From assembly GCF_031127875.1 (NCBI RefSeq), contig NZ_JARXIA010000006.1, positions 186,001-250,000 of the forward strand: a stretch of DNA of 64,000 nucleotides. Direction: 5' to 3'. A program made the translations under genes and the position numbers. The notes under the pieces were generated by a model, which was given only the letters and a program-made list of their open reading frames with translations, did no database searches and was not told the DNA's origin. This document shows positions 17,536 to 25,523 of the stretch, in pieces. How positions within the stretch are numbered: the stretch's first letter is position 1; every line of letters begins with the position of its first letter. Source of the stretch: Pelagicoccus sp. SDUM812005. Its GTDB lineage: Bacteria; Verrucomicrobiota; Verrucomicrobiia; Opitutales; Opitutaceae.

Positions 17536-18132
17536 CTATTTTGCGTGCTTGGCGTAGGCGGAGAGCTCGCGGGATTCGAGGTCGGTTTTGGCGACGAACT
17601 CGAGGGAGGCGGAGTTAATGCAGTAGCGCAGGCGGGTGGGCTTGGGGCCGTCGGGGAAGACGTGCCCGAGGTGGCCGCCGCAGCGGTTGCAGTGGACTTC
17701 GGTGCGGGTCATGCCGTGGCTGGTGTCCACGGTTTCGCCGACGTTTTCGCTTTCGATGGAATCCCAGAAGCTGGGCCATCCGGTGCCGGAGTCGAACTTT
17801 TGGGCGCTGGCGAACAGCGGAGCCTGGCAGCCGGCACAGAGGTAGACTCCCTTGTCCTTGTTGTTCCAGTATTGGTTGCGGAAGGGCGGTTCGGTGCCTT
17901 GCTGGCGCAGGACGCGGTACTGGTCGCCGTTGAGCAGCTCCTTCCACTCGGAGTCGCTTTTTTGGAAGGCCTCCAGGGCGGTGGTTTTAGCTTCGGAGGG
18001 AACGGCGCAGGCGGCGAGTTCTTCGGCGGTTTGCGGCTGCGGGGCGGGCGTATCGTTTTCGTTCTTGGTGGCCATGAGAAAGGTGGTTGCGGCTAGGCTT
18101 AAGGTGGCGAGTGCGGCGCGTCGTAGGTTCAT
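17536..18132 (-). CDS. msrB: Exported peptide-methionine (R)-S-oxide reductase
   Basis: 198 residues. MsrB reduces methionine-R-sulfoxide in proteins. The N-terminus (MNLRRAALATLSLAATTFL) is an export signal, so this copy probably acts in the periplasm. The zinc sites are LCAGCQAPLF and CNRCGGHLGHVFPDGP, the core is FDSGTGWPSFW, and the catalytic cysteine lies in RLRYCINSASL near residue 174. An extra N-terminal linker of about 60 residues precedes the domain. It is a single gene, with a small palindrome about 40 bases before its ATG that could be an operator. Confidence 0.93.
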   Translation of the reverse strand: MNLRRAALATLSLAATTFLMATKNENDTPAPQPQTAEELAACAVPSEAKTTALEAFQKSDSEWKELLNGDQYRVLRQQGTEPPFRNQYWNNKDKGVYLCAGCQAPLFASAQKFDSGTGWPSFWDSIESENVGETVDTSHGMTRTEVHCNRCGGHLGHVFPDGPKPTRLRYCINSASLEFVAKTDLESRELSAYAKHAK

Positions 18133-18172
18133 CCGGGGCTGGGGTGGAAGTGTGCGTGTCCTTGCTAGAGAG

Positions 18173-18185
18173 GCAAACGGTTTGC
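18173..18185. promoter_or_regulatory. Palindrome upstream of msrB, possible operator
   Basis: GCAAAC-G-GTTTGC is a perfect 6-1-6 palindrome, 41-53 bases before the msrB ATG on the minus strand, where a -10/-35 region would lie. The binding protein is unknown. Confidence 0.4.
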
Positions 18186-18214
18186 GTTTTATTCCGATTG
18201 CCTGAGTGGAAAGC

Positions 18215-18430
18215 GATGGAAGCCGCCAAGCGAGTTGCTTGGCGGCCTGGTCGTCAGCGAGAACGGGGCTTTTCCTCGCTGGCTGTGTTTCCGCCGTTCG
18301 CCTGAGCTTCGTGGAAGCCCAGCCTCTTGCGATTCGGCGGGGCGGGAGCCTCCTCTATGGACTGTGTCCGAGCTCCCGAAAGTCAGGCGCCGGAGTATCT
18401 CATTTCCTCCGCGCGCTCTGTTGCCCTCTG
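18215..18430. other. Hairpin-rich gene-free stretch, candidate structured RNA
   Basis: The stretch 18133-18561 has no credible gene except the promoter of the small ORF at its end. Within it lie several successive stems: GCCGCCAAGC with GCTTGGCGGC (18222-18231/18237-18246, 10 bp perfect), CAGCGAG with CTCGCTG (18255-18261/18275-18281), CGGGAGC with GCTCCCG (18343-18349/18372-18378) enclosing GGAC/GTCC (18359-18362/18366-18369), and CGGAG/CTCCG near 18390-18410. I saw no tmRNA, RNase P or SRP signature. Strand is not determined. Confidence 0.4.
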
Positions 18431-18506
18431 CTATGGTATACGAGTGGGGGAGGCGTTTGGATTCAAACGGGCTCTCGAAGCGTTGTTTCCTGCCGATAGA
18501 ATGGAA

Positions 18507-18535
18507 TTGACAGTAAAGACGCCGTTTTTTTTATC
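18507..18535 (+). promoter_or_regulatory. Candidate sigma-70 promoter of the 55-residue ORF
   Basis: A consensus TTGACA (-35) at 18507-18512 and, after 17 bases, TTTATC at 18530-18535 as a weak -10. The start codon at 18562 is 26 bases further on, giving a very short leader. Confidence 0.5.
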
Positions 18536-18561
18536 CGGCGCACGAACCATTTAGCATTCCT

Positions 18562-18729
18562 ATGGCAGACGAAAAGAAGAGCAGCTCAACAGCTACGAAC
18601 AAGGCAGCGCCAGCGAAGTCGTCCACCTCTACGGAAACGGGAGGGCAGAACGGCAAGGGCGACGCGCCTCGTAATTGTTTCAGCGACTCCTACCGCTCCA
18701 ACTTCGACGGGATCGACTGGAGCAAGTAG
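18562..18729 (+). CDS. Small protein of unknown function, 55 residues
   Basis: An ATG-to-TAG frame. The first 33 residues are low complexity, rich in K, S, T, A and G (DEKKSSSTATNKAAPAKSS); the last 20 are distinctive and aromatic (PRNCFSDSYRSNFDGIDWSK). There is one cysteine, no signal and no membrane segment. A consensus -35 promoter lies just upstream and a strong terminator 35 bases downstream, so it has all the parts of a separate gene. The disordered head and short conserved-looking tail suggest a peptide that binds a partner. I do not recognise a family. Confidence 0.6.
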   Translation: MADEKKSSSTATNKAAPAKSSTSTETGGQNGKGDAPRNCFSDSYRSNFDGIDWSK

Positions 18730-18764
18730 TTCGCGTTCCGCAGCTTAGAGCGGAGATTGTTTCG

Positions 18765-18793
18765 GCCACCGCGGTTTGTGCGGTGGCTTTTTT
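18765..18793 (+). terminator. Terminator after the 55-residue ORF
   Basis: A perfect 8-bp stem (GCCACCGC with GCGGTGGC), seven-base loop and six T. It also separates the small gene from the convergent SMUG1 gene. Confidence 0.88.
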
Positions 18794-18835
18794 GCGTCTG
18801 CGGGCGCGGGGCGGATGGGCTGGGTGGAGCGGGTC

Positions 18836-19561
18836 CTATTCGGTCCAGATACCCTGAGCGAGGAGCTGCTTGGTGGCGGCTTCGGCCCAGCCGCGGTTGG
18901 CGGCGGGGCTGGCGGGGGAGGGGTGCAGGACTTTGCCGTGCTTGATGTCTATGCCTTGCAGGGCGTCCTTGGCCTGGGTTTGGGCGAATCCGCCTACGCC
19001 GACGATCCACTCCGGTTGGAGGATCTCGATGCAGCGGCGGAGGTGAAGGTTGCAGGCTTGGAAGAGGGGAGCGCTTTCGGCGGCGGGGAGCTTGTCGGGG
19101 GTGCGGTTGCGCGAGCTTTCCTCCATGAAGACGAGGGGGCAGTAGTTGAGCACGAAGTGTTCGGCGAAGAAGTCGTCGGCCTGGGGATAGCGTTCGGCGA
19201 AGAGGCCCCAGAGGCGTCGCCCGGAGACTTCGGACTTGTCGCAGTCGAAGCCGACGACGGGGCGCTTGGGGTGTTCGGGGGTCGGTTTGCCGACGGGCTC
19301 GTTGATGCCCATCCAATTCTTGACGGAGTCGATCTCGCCGAAGGGGACGCCGGTTTGCGACATGCCCCAGGGGCCGGGGTTCATGCCCATGAAGACGACC
19401 CGCTTGCGGGCGGCTCCATACTTTTTGAGGTAGCTGTGTTGCGGCTTCCAAGCGTAGTCCAGCGGATTGTAGACGTAGGCGACCGGTTCGGAAAAGGTGA
19501 GCGAGTCGACGGTTTTGCAGAGCTCTTTGGCGGCCTTGGCGAGTTTGGGAGCGAGGGACAT
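18836..19561 (-). CDS. SMUG1-type uracil-DNA glycosylase
   Basis: 241 residues. The family removes uracil and oxidised pyrimidines from DNA in base-excision repair. The motifs match the SMUG1 branch: VAYVYNPLDYAW, then the catalytic-site block MGMNPGPWGMSQTGVPFGE, HPKRPVVGFDCDKSEVSGRR, FVLNYCPLVFM and the closing HPSPASPAANRGW with the DNA-intercalating loop. SMUG1 is best known from animals and occurs in only some bacteria. It is a monocistronic gene, start ATG at 19561. Confidence 0.9.
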   Translation of the reverse strand: MSLAPKLAKAAKELCKTVDSLTFSEPVAYVYNPLDYAWKPQHSYLKKYGAARKRVVFMGMNPGPWGMSQTGVPFGEIDSVKNWMGINEPVGKPTPEHPKRPVVGFDCDKSEVSGRRLWGLFAERYPQADDFFAEHFVLNYCPLVFMEESSRNRTPDKLPAAESAPLFQACNLHLRRCIEILQPEWIVGVGGFAQTQAKDALQGIDIKHGKVLHPSPASPAANRGWAEAATKQLLAQGIWTE

Positions 19562-19685
19562 GGGGCGATTGGTATCGCGGGGCGGGGCGGGGTCAAACCT
19601 GTTTGGGCGGTGGCTCGCTCGAGGGGTGGCGCTCGGCGAGGCGGCAGCAGAGGGTAGCTCCTTTCGTATCCGATATTAGGGTACG

Positions 19686-19750
19686 CCGCAGGCCGTGATG
19701 TCGCTCCGAGGCGACGGAAAGGTGGAGCGGAGGGACGTTTCTACCTGCGG
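19686..19750. repeat. REP-like foldback element
   Basis: The outer arms CCGCAGG (19686-19692) and CCTGCGG (19744-19750) are perfect complements, and an inner hairpin GTCGC-TCCGAG-GCGAC lies at 19700-19715. The inner hairpin resembles the TGTCGC/GCGACA core of the repeats flanking the RAYT gene. It fills the space between the SMUG1 and exonuclease genes. Confidence 0.55.
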
Positions 19751-19759
19751 AATGCTCTC

Positions 19760-20443
19760 CTAGAAGGAGTAGGCGAGGTAGTCGAAGCGCTTGGGTTCCT
19801 GCTTTTCGTAGACGGCCTTCTGGCGCTTGGATACGGGCAGGGCTGGAATTTCTTCTTCGTGCACGGGGACGCGGGTGCTGAGCTTTTCGAGCTCGGGATG
19901 GTCCTGGATGCGCTGGAAGATGTGGGCGAGTAGGATCGCGTCGCTCTGGGCGTCGTGGCGTCTCATGGAAGAGAGGCCTGCGGAGAGTCGTTCGGCGATG
20001 TCGTCGAGCGAGTTGCGCAAGCGGGAGAAGTCCGGCCACATGACTTCAAAGATATCCATGGTATCGATGAAGCGGACGGTGCGGGTTTCCACGCCTTCCT
20101 GTCGGGCGTACTTGCGGATGAAATTGAAGTCGAAGCGGTAGATGTCGTGTCCGAAGAGGGTGGCGTCGCCGACCCATTCTGAAAAGGCTTGCAGGGCTTC
20201 CAGCGGCTTGGGGGCGCCTTTGACGTCCTCGTCGCGTACGCGGGTGAGCTTCTGGATGTCTTCGGGGATGGGTTTTCCGGGATCGACGTAGGTGCAGAAG
20301 CTGTCTTCCACGTTCATGATCACGCCGCCGAGGCGGACGCCGGCGATTTGGGTGATCTCTTCCTGCTTGTAGCGAAGCCCTGTGGTCTCGAGGTCGAACG
20401 CAACCAGTTCCCGTACGCCGAGTAGGGGATGGAAGGAGGGCAT
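19760..20443 (-). CDS. DEDDh 3'-5' exonuclease (DnaQ-like)
   Basis: 227 residues from ATG 20443 (a GTG at 20467 would add eight). Exo I is VAFDLETTGL with the first two acidic ligands; Exo II is LFGHDIYRFDFNFI; Exo III is HDAQSDAILLAHIF with the DEDDh histidine and last aspartate. The fold is that of DNA polymerase III epsilon, RNase T and exonuclease X relatives. It is a stand-alone domain with a 60-residue C-terminal tail and no polymerase or helicase partner nearby, so it is a repair or RNA-processing exonuclease rather than an identified proofreading subunit. Confidence 0.85.
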   Translation of the reverse strand: MPSFHPLLGVRELVAFDLETTGLRYKQEEITQIAGVRLGGVIMNVEDSFCTYVDPGKPIPEDIQKLTRVRDEDVKGAPKPLEALQAFSEWVGDATLFGHDIYRFDFNFIRKYARQEGVETRTVRFIDTMDIFEVMWPDFSRLRNSLDDIAERLSAGLSSMRRHDAQSDAILLAHIFQRIQDHPELEKLSTRVPVHEEEIPALPVSKRQKAVYEKQEPKRFDYLAYSF

Positions 20444-20467
20444 TTTCGTTGCGTAGAGCGGTTTCAC

Positions 20468-20749
20468 TAGAGTTTGAGCAGGATTACTTTTTATCTATCG
20501 GATCTTAGACTAGGTTTGACGAGTATTCGTTCCGCTGGCGCGGAATTTTGACAAAAAGTTCTCAGCCGGCTTTCGATTTCGATTCGAGAGGGGCGGAGGA
20601 TCACTCTTGGGATACGAATTGCGAGACTAATAGGAGGCATGTTTTCAAAAAATATTAAGGTTGTTTTTACAGCTATGCAGGTTTGATGCCGTTTAGGGAG
20701 AGGACTCGTTCCCTTTCCTTATAATCCTTAGCCCGGTTTCCCACCGAAA
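20468..20749 (+). promoter_or_regulatory. Intergenic region before the hybrid kinase, with a -10 box
   Basis: A divergent spacer of about 300 bases. TATAAT at 20720-20725 is 25 bases before the kinase ATG and a good -10; no matching -35 is evident. TTGACA at 20548-20553 has no convincing -10 behind it. TCCG-CTGG-CGCGGA near 20530 can form a short hairpin. No small gene was seen. Confidence 0.4.
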
Positions 20750-23700
20750 ATGATCCATTTGAATCGAATCCAGCTGCGCTGGAGCATACTCGCTCTTGCG
20801 GCAACTTGCTTGCTTGGCTTGCTGAGTAGCGAGTTCGTTGCGAAGAAGCTCATCGTTTCTGCCGAAACGAGCCGTTTGCAGCGCTTACTCGAGCAGCCTT
20901 TGGAGGCGCCGGAAAACGGGGTTGAGCGCTTTTCGGTGCTCACGGACGGAAGTCTTTTGGGCGACGAGAACCGAACGCCGGCAGGACTGGGCAGGAAAGC
21001 CGTTTTGAGGCTGGTCTACGAGAGCCTGGAGGGTGAGTCCTACCGAGGCGGTTGGGTCTATGCGGCGGAGCCGGCCAAGTTCGGCGGCGAAGCGGCCAGT
21101 GGCTGGCTGGTTCTTCGATCGAACGTAGGGGAGCGTTTGGAGTCGGCTTATTTGGCGGTGGCTGGATTGTCCTTCGGGGTGTGGCTTAGCTTCTGCGGAT
21201 TGTTCTGCATTTTGCATAGCCGCTTGTTGCATTCGGTCAAAGCGGAGGTGGAGAGGATGCGCGGTTCTCTGGGCTTGGAGCGGTCGGGTTCTGGGGCGGA
21301 GATCGTGGAGGTCCTGTCTCGGTTTTCGGCGGAGCTACGGGACTTTCATAAGTCGAGGGAGCGCACGCTCGAGGAGATGGAGCCGCTTGCCGCGATCGCC
21401 GCGCATGCGGGCGAGGGGATCTTCGTGTGCGATGCTGCGGGTCGGATCGAGTGGGCGAACGATGCGTTTGTGGAGATGGTGGGCTCGAGCCTGGAGGAGC
21501 TTCAGCGCTCGGAGCCGTTTGCTTACATGCGGACGGAGCGAAACGATCCGCTCTACCTCGCCCGCTTGGGACGCGCGATGGAGCTGGGGGATTCGGTTTC
21601 CTTGGAGCTGGCGGGGGCGCGGCCGGATGGCTCGGAGTATTGGGCGTCGCTGGATCTCAAGCCTTTGGACGTGAAGGCGGACGGGACGAAGCGCTTTTTC
21701 GGTATCCAAATCGATATCACCGAGCAGCGCCGGGCAAGCGCGGAGCTGGAGGAGGTGTCTCGTCGTTTCGCCTTGGCGATGGAAAGCGCCAACGTGGGGA
21801 TTTGGGATTGGGACGTGAAGCGGGACGACTTGGTTTGGGATGACCATACTTTTGGCTTGTACGGAGTTTCTCGCACGACGTTTAAGCCCAGCTATCGCTC
21901 GTGGATGGGATGTATCGACCCGGATGATACGAACCGCGTGGTGCGTGCCATCGATAGCAGCTTGGCGAGCGGCGAGAATATCGACCTGGTTCTCTGCGCC
22001 CGGCGCCGTGGAGGCAGCGAGGTGTACATCAAGTGCGTCGGCCGCGCTTTCCACAACGAGGCGGGCGAGGTGACTCGCTACATCGGGATCGCTTCGGATG
22101 TGACGGCGGAGCATGGGGCGAAGAAGAATTTGATCGAGCAGAAGGAGGAAGCCGAGACCTTGGCGATCCGTTTGGCGGAGGCGGTGAAGCAGTCGAAGCA
22201 GGCGGCCCGGGAGGCGTATCAAGCGACGCGGGCGAAGAGCGCCTTTCTTGCGATGATGAGCCATGAGATCCGTACGCCGATGAACGGCGTGATCGGCATG
22301 GCGAGCTTGCTGCTCGAGACGGAGTTGGACGAATACCAACGGGACTATCTCAATACGATCCGCATCAGTGGCGATACCCTGCTTACGCTAATCAACGACA
22401 TTCTGGACTATTCGAAGATCGAAAGCGGAAAGCTGGAGATCGAAATGGCTCCGTTCTCCATCCGGGAATGCGTGGAGGAGGCGGCCGACTTGTTGGCCTC
22501 GAAGGCGGCGGAAAAGGGAGTGGACCTAGTTTGCCGCATCGATCGGGAAACGCCGGGCGAGGTGGTGGGAGACATCACACGACTGCGTCAGGTGTTGGTG
22601 AATTTGGTAGGGAACGCGATCAAGTTCACGGATGTAGGTGAAGTTGTGATACAGGTGCACGCTCCGGCGGAGGGCAAGGTACGCTTTTCGGTGCGCGATA
22701 CGGGCATCGGGATTCCTAAGGATCGCATCAATCGTTTGTTCGAGGTCTTTTCGCAAGTGGACTCCTCGACGACGCGCAAGTACGGCGGTTCGGGGCTGGG
22801 GCTTTCTATCAGCAAGCAGCTGACCGGCTTGATGGGTGGAGAGATGTGGGTCGAGAGTTCGGTGGGGCGCGGTTCGGTCTTTCACTTCGACATCGCTTTC
22901 GAGAACCTGGCCGATGCCGCCTGCGATGCAGTGTTCGGCGAGCAGGCCGAGCTCGTTGGGAAAAAGGTTTTGATCGCTCAGCCGAATTCGGTCTTGCGCG
23001 GCTACTTGGAGTCGCTGAGCCGTGGTTGGGGAATGGATACCGTTGCTGTCTCCTCGATAGAGAGCTGTTCTCAAGGGGCTGCTTATGACATCGTGCTTGC
23101 GGACGACCGGGATGCATCGCTGGAGTCGGAGGAGTGTCGAGAAATGGTGGCTGCGCTGAGGAAGCGTTCGAAGCTGTTCGTGCAGCTCTTGAACCATGGG
23201 GAAGCGTCCGGGCGTGGGCATCGCGAGCAGCGGGTTTACAAGCCGTGCAAGGTTTCGTCGCTGCTTGAAACATTGAAGTCGGTAGACCGGAAGTCCCGCG
23301 TGAGCGCTTTGAGCTCGGATGCGAAGGATTCGATCTCGGAAAGCGGTTTTGCTTTGCGCCTGCCTTTGCGGATCCTCGTTGCGGACGATAATTCGGTGAA
23401 CCAAAAGGTGGCTCGCATGATGTTGAAGAAGTTTGGCTACACGGCGGACTTGGTTGCCAATGGCGTGGAGGCGGTAGAGGCGGTGAAGCAATGCGACTAC
23501 GATCTGGTGTTTATGGATTGCCAAATGCCGGAGATGGATGGTTTCGAGGCGACTCGCTTGATCCGCCAGATCGAGAAGGACCGTTCGTCCTCCAAGCGGG
23601 CGTATATCTTCGCTCTCACTGCGAACGTGCGGGGGGAGTCGATGGAAATGTCAAAGGATGCGGGGATGGATGGTTTCCTGGCGAAGCCGATCAAGCTGGG

Positions 23701-23755
23701 GGACATCAAGAGCGCCTTGGTGGAGGTCGAGACGGATCTTATTTCCTCCAACTAG
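20750..23755 (+). CDS. Membrane hybrid sensor histidine kinase (PAS-PAS-HisKA-HATPase-REC)
   Basis: 1001 residues. The N-terminus has a helix at about 7-27, a short periplasmic part of roughly 100 residues and a second helix near 140-160. Two PAS domains follow (about 225-340 and 345-470; the second has NVGIWDWDVKRDDLVW), then HisKA with the phospho-accepting His505 in MMSHEIRTPMNGVIGMA, and an ATPase domain with DTGIGIPKDRINRLF and GGSGLGLSISKQL. Residues 745-860 look like a degenerate receiver (KKVLIAQPN, DIVLADDRD), and the last domain is an intact receiver with Asp923 in VFMDCQMPEMDGFEA. No Hpt domain or partner regulator is adjacent, so the output is unknown. Confidence 0.93.
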   Translation: MIHLNRIQLRWSILALAATCLLGLLSSEFVAKKLIVSAETSRLQRLLEQPLEAPENGVERFSVLTDGSLLGDENRTPAGLGRKAVLRLVYESLEGESYRGGWVYAAEPAKFGGEAASGWLVLRSNVGERLESAYLAVAGLSFGVWLSFCGLFCILHSRLLHSVKAEVERMRGSLGLERSGSGAEIVEVLSRFSAELRDFHKSRERTLEEMEPLAAIAAHAGEGIFVCDAAGRIEWANDAFVEMVGSSLEELQRSEPFAYMRTERNDPLYLARLGRAMELGDSVSLELAGARPDGSEYWASLDLKPLDVKADGTKRFFGIQIDITEQRRASAELEEVSRRFALAMESANVGIWDWDVKRDDLVWDDHTFGLYGVSRTTFKPSYRSWMGCIDPDDTNRVVRAIDSSLASGENIDLVLCARRRGGSEVYIKCVGRAFHNEAGEVTRYIGIASDVTAEHGAKKNLIEQKEEAETLAIRLAEAVKQSKQAAREAYQATRAKSAFLAMMSHEIRTPMNGVIGMASLLLETELDEYQRDYLNTIRISGDTLLTLINDILDYSKIESGKLEIEMAPFSIRECVEEAADLLASKAAEKGVDLVCRIDRETPGEVVGDITRLRQVLVNLVGNAIKFTDVGEVVIQVHAPAEGKVRFSVRDTGIGIPKDRINRLFEVFSQVDSSTTRKYGGSGLGLSISKQLTGLMGGEMWVESSVGRGSVFHFDIAFENLADAACDAVFGEQAELVGKKVLIAQPNSVLRGYLESLSRGWGMDTVAVSSIESCSQGAAYDIVLADDRDASLESEECREMVAALRKRSKLFVQLLNHGEASGRGHREQRVYKPCKVSSLLETLKSVDRKSRVSALSSDAKDSISESGFALRLPLRILVADDNSVNQKVARMMLKKFGYTADLVANGVEAVEAVKQCDYDLVFMDCQMPEMDGFEATRLIRQIEKDRSSSKRAYIFALTANVRGESMEMSKDAGMDGFLAKPIKLGDIKSALVEVETDLISSN

Positions 23756-23809
23756 ATTTCGATTGAGCTTCCGCGTTCGGAGCGGTTGGCTGCGGGGAAT
23801 TGGATTTCG

Positions 23810-24460
23810 ATGCCAGCAAGCCCTCAGATACTTTTCGATGATGTTGGATTTGTCGTCGTCAACAAGCCATCCGGCATGTTGAGCGAAGGCGGGGGCGAGC
23901 GTGAGCTCGACCTCGAGGGCGCCGTATCCGAAAGGGTGGGACGGCAGGTCTGGTGTTGCCATCGGTTGGACCGCTTGACGAGCGGCGTGGTGGTGCTGCG
24001 GAAGGGGAAGCGCTTTCTCAAGGAATTAGCGGCTCAGTTCGAGTCGCGGTCCGTCCGCAAGGAGTATTGGCTGCTCGTCGATGGCGTATGGGATCGCCGT
24101 ATCCAGAAAGTTGAGTCGAATATAGCCCCGCTGGGGCGAGGCGTGCATGCGAACGTGGAGCGAGGCGGGAAGCCGGCGGCGAGCACGTTTCAGGTATTGG
24201 GCATAGACGAGGCGGCGAAGGTGAGCTGGCTGCGTGGTTTGCTGAAGACGGGAAGGACGCATCAATTGCGGTTGCATTCCTTGAAGTCGGGCTGTCCGGT
24301 GCTGGGCGATCCGGTTTACGGAGTTGGTCGGGACGATGGCTTGTTCGGTCTGCATGCCCGCAGCTTGAGGATGAAGCATCCGGAATCGGGGGTTGCTTTG
24401 GACTTCGAGGCGGAGCCCCCGCTTGCCTGGAAGCCGCTGTTGGCGTCTTTCGAGGCTTAG
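23810..24460 (+). CDS. RluA-family pseudouridine synthase
   Basis: About 216 residues from ATG 23810; a TTG at 23786 is in frame, but GGGG at 23794-23797 suits the ATG better. It isomerises uridine in rRNA or tRNA. The active-site block is CCHRLDRLTSGVVVL with the catalytic aspartate, then KEYWLLVDG, GRTHQLRLHS and GDPVYG, all in RluA/RsuA-like order. No S4 domain is present, so it is a compact RluA-type enzyme (RluE/TruC-like size). Its stop codon overlaps the stop of the convergent phosphatase gene. Confidence 0.9.
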   Translation: MPASPQILFDDVGFVVVNKPSGMLSEGGGERELDLEGAVSERVGRQVWCCHRLDRLTSGVVVLRKGKRFLKELAAQFESRSVRKEYWLLVDGVWDRRIQKVESNIAPLGRGVHANVERGGKPAASTFQVLGIDEAAKVSWLRGLLKTGRTHQLRLHSLKSGCPVLGDPVYGVGRDDGLFGLHARSLRMKHPESGVALDFEAEPPLAWKPLLASFEA

Positions 24461-25473
24461 CTGAAGCGCTTTTGTATGAGGCGTTCGACTACGGGGTGGA
24501 TTTTCTTGGCCAGCTCTGGGTTGGCGTAGGCGATCCAGTTGACCGGGGTGGTGGTATCGAAGGGGATGTCGAGCGTGGGGGAATGGGGTTGGCGGACCAC
24601 GACGCCTGCGGCTCGGGCGACGAGGGCGGTGCAGAGGTCGTAGGGATGGCAGGTGAGCGACTGCGGGTATCCGTTTTTCGAGAACGCGAGGGGGCGGATG
24701 TCGATGACGAGGCGATCGTGCCCGGCGATGAGCTCGTAGAGCTGGCCGCCGGTGGAGATGTATTGGTCGTCGAAGATGAGGGCGTCTTCGCGCTCGGAGT
24801 CGGGGGTGAGCGAGGCGAAGAGCTCTTCTTCGAAGGCGGCGAGGGCGGTTTTGGCTTGGGGAAAGAATTTGGCGACGGAGGCGAAGCCGTGTTTGAGGTC
24901 GGTCGCTTGGGACGGGCGGTGGGGTACGGGGTCGGTTTGGCCGGTGAGGAGGTTGGTGGCTTGGCGATGGAAGGTGGTGGAGCGGTCGGGGAGGAGGGTG
25001 GCGGAGAGTTGTTCCGAGAGGAATTGCTTGGAGGTGGGGAGCTCGGTCATGACGGCGACCGAGATGTCTTCGAGGGTGGGGGCTTGGTGGCGGCGGATGG
25101 GGGCGAGGCCGATGAGGGCCCAAGCGGGGCGTTTGTCGTACATGATGCCGCGGGTGCCGTCGATGGGGTCGATGATGAGCTGGTAAGCGAGCTGGGAGTC
25201 GGGGGTGTTGGCGGGGAAGGTGACGCGTTCGTGGTCTTCGATACCTTCCATGACCAGGCGCACGGGGTGTTGGCTGGGCCAATGGGCGGCGAGCCAGTCG
25301 AGAATGAGCTGCTCGCTGACCTTGTCGATTTGGTAGATGGTGTCGGCGGCGGTGTGGGCGGCTACGGCGGAGAGCTGGTCGGTGGGCGTTCGCTGCTGGG
25401 CGTAGAGGGTGTCGCGGATGGCGGCGCCAAGCTGGCAGAGCAGGTTGCGGAAGGTTTCGAGTTGGGAGCTAAT
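24457..25473 (-). CDS. Inositol-monophosphatase family protein, non-canonical start
   Basis: Mg-dependent phosphatase fold of the IMPase/CysQ superfamily. Residues after VRLVMEGIEDHE include the metal-binding DPIDGTRG signature, and HPYDLCTALVARAAG near the end is the second conserved block. The first ATG/GTG/TTG in frame is a GTG at 25263, but the preceding 70 codons are clearly coding (AAIRDTLYAQQRT, AVAAHTAADTIYQIDKVSE) and supply the usual N-terminal helices. The frame stays open with no normal start; an ATT at 25473 is the best-placed candidate (about 338 residues). Substrate is uncertain: inositol phosphate, PAP or a sugar phosphate. Confidence 0.75.
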   Translation of the reverse strand: MSSQLETFRNLLCQLGAAIRDTLYAQQRTPTDQLSAVAAHTAADTIYQIDKVSEQLILDWLAAHWPSQHPVRLVMEGIEDHERVTFPANTPDSQLAYQLIIDPIDGTRGIMYDKRPAWALIGLAPIRRHQAPTLEDISVAVMTELPTSKQFLSEQLSATLLPDRSTTFHRQATNLLTGQTDPVPHRPSQATDLKHGFASVAKFFPQAKTALAAFEEELFASLTPDSEREDALIFDDQYISTGGQLYELIAGHDRLVIDIRPLAFSKNGYPQSLTCHPYDLCTALVARAAGVVVRQPHSPTLDIPFDTTTPVNWIAYANPELAKKIHPVVERLIQKRFS

Positions 25474-25523
25474 TTGGAAAAGGGGGTTGAGTGCGTTTGC
25501 GGATATAGTTTGGCTGCTGGCAG

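Noticed and set aside
18430-18480. tRNA-like GGATTCAAAC string
   Set aside because: No acceptor stem, anticodon loop or D-loop around it; chance match to a T-loop.
24026-25282. 418-codon minus-strand frame across RluA and the phosphatase
   Set aside because: Arg/Pro/His-rich, spans two genes in other frames, no domain similarity.
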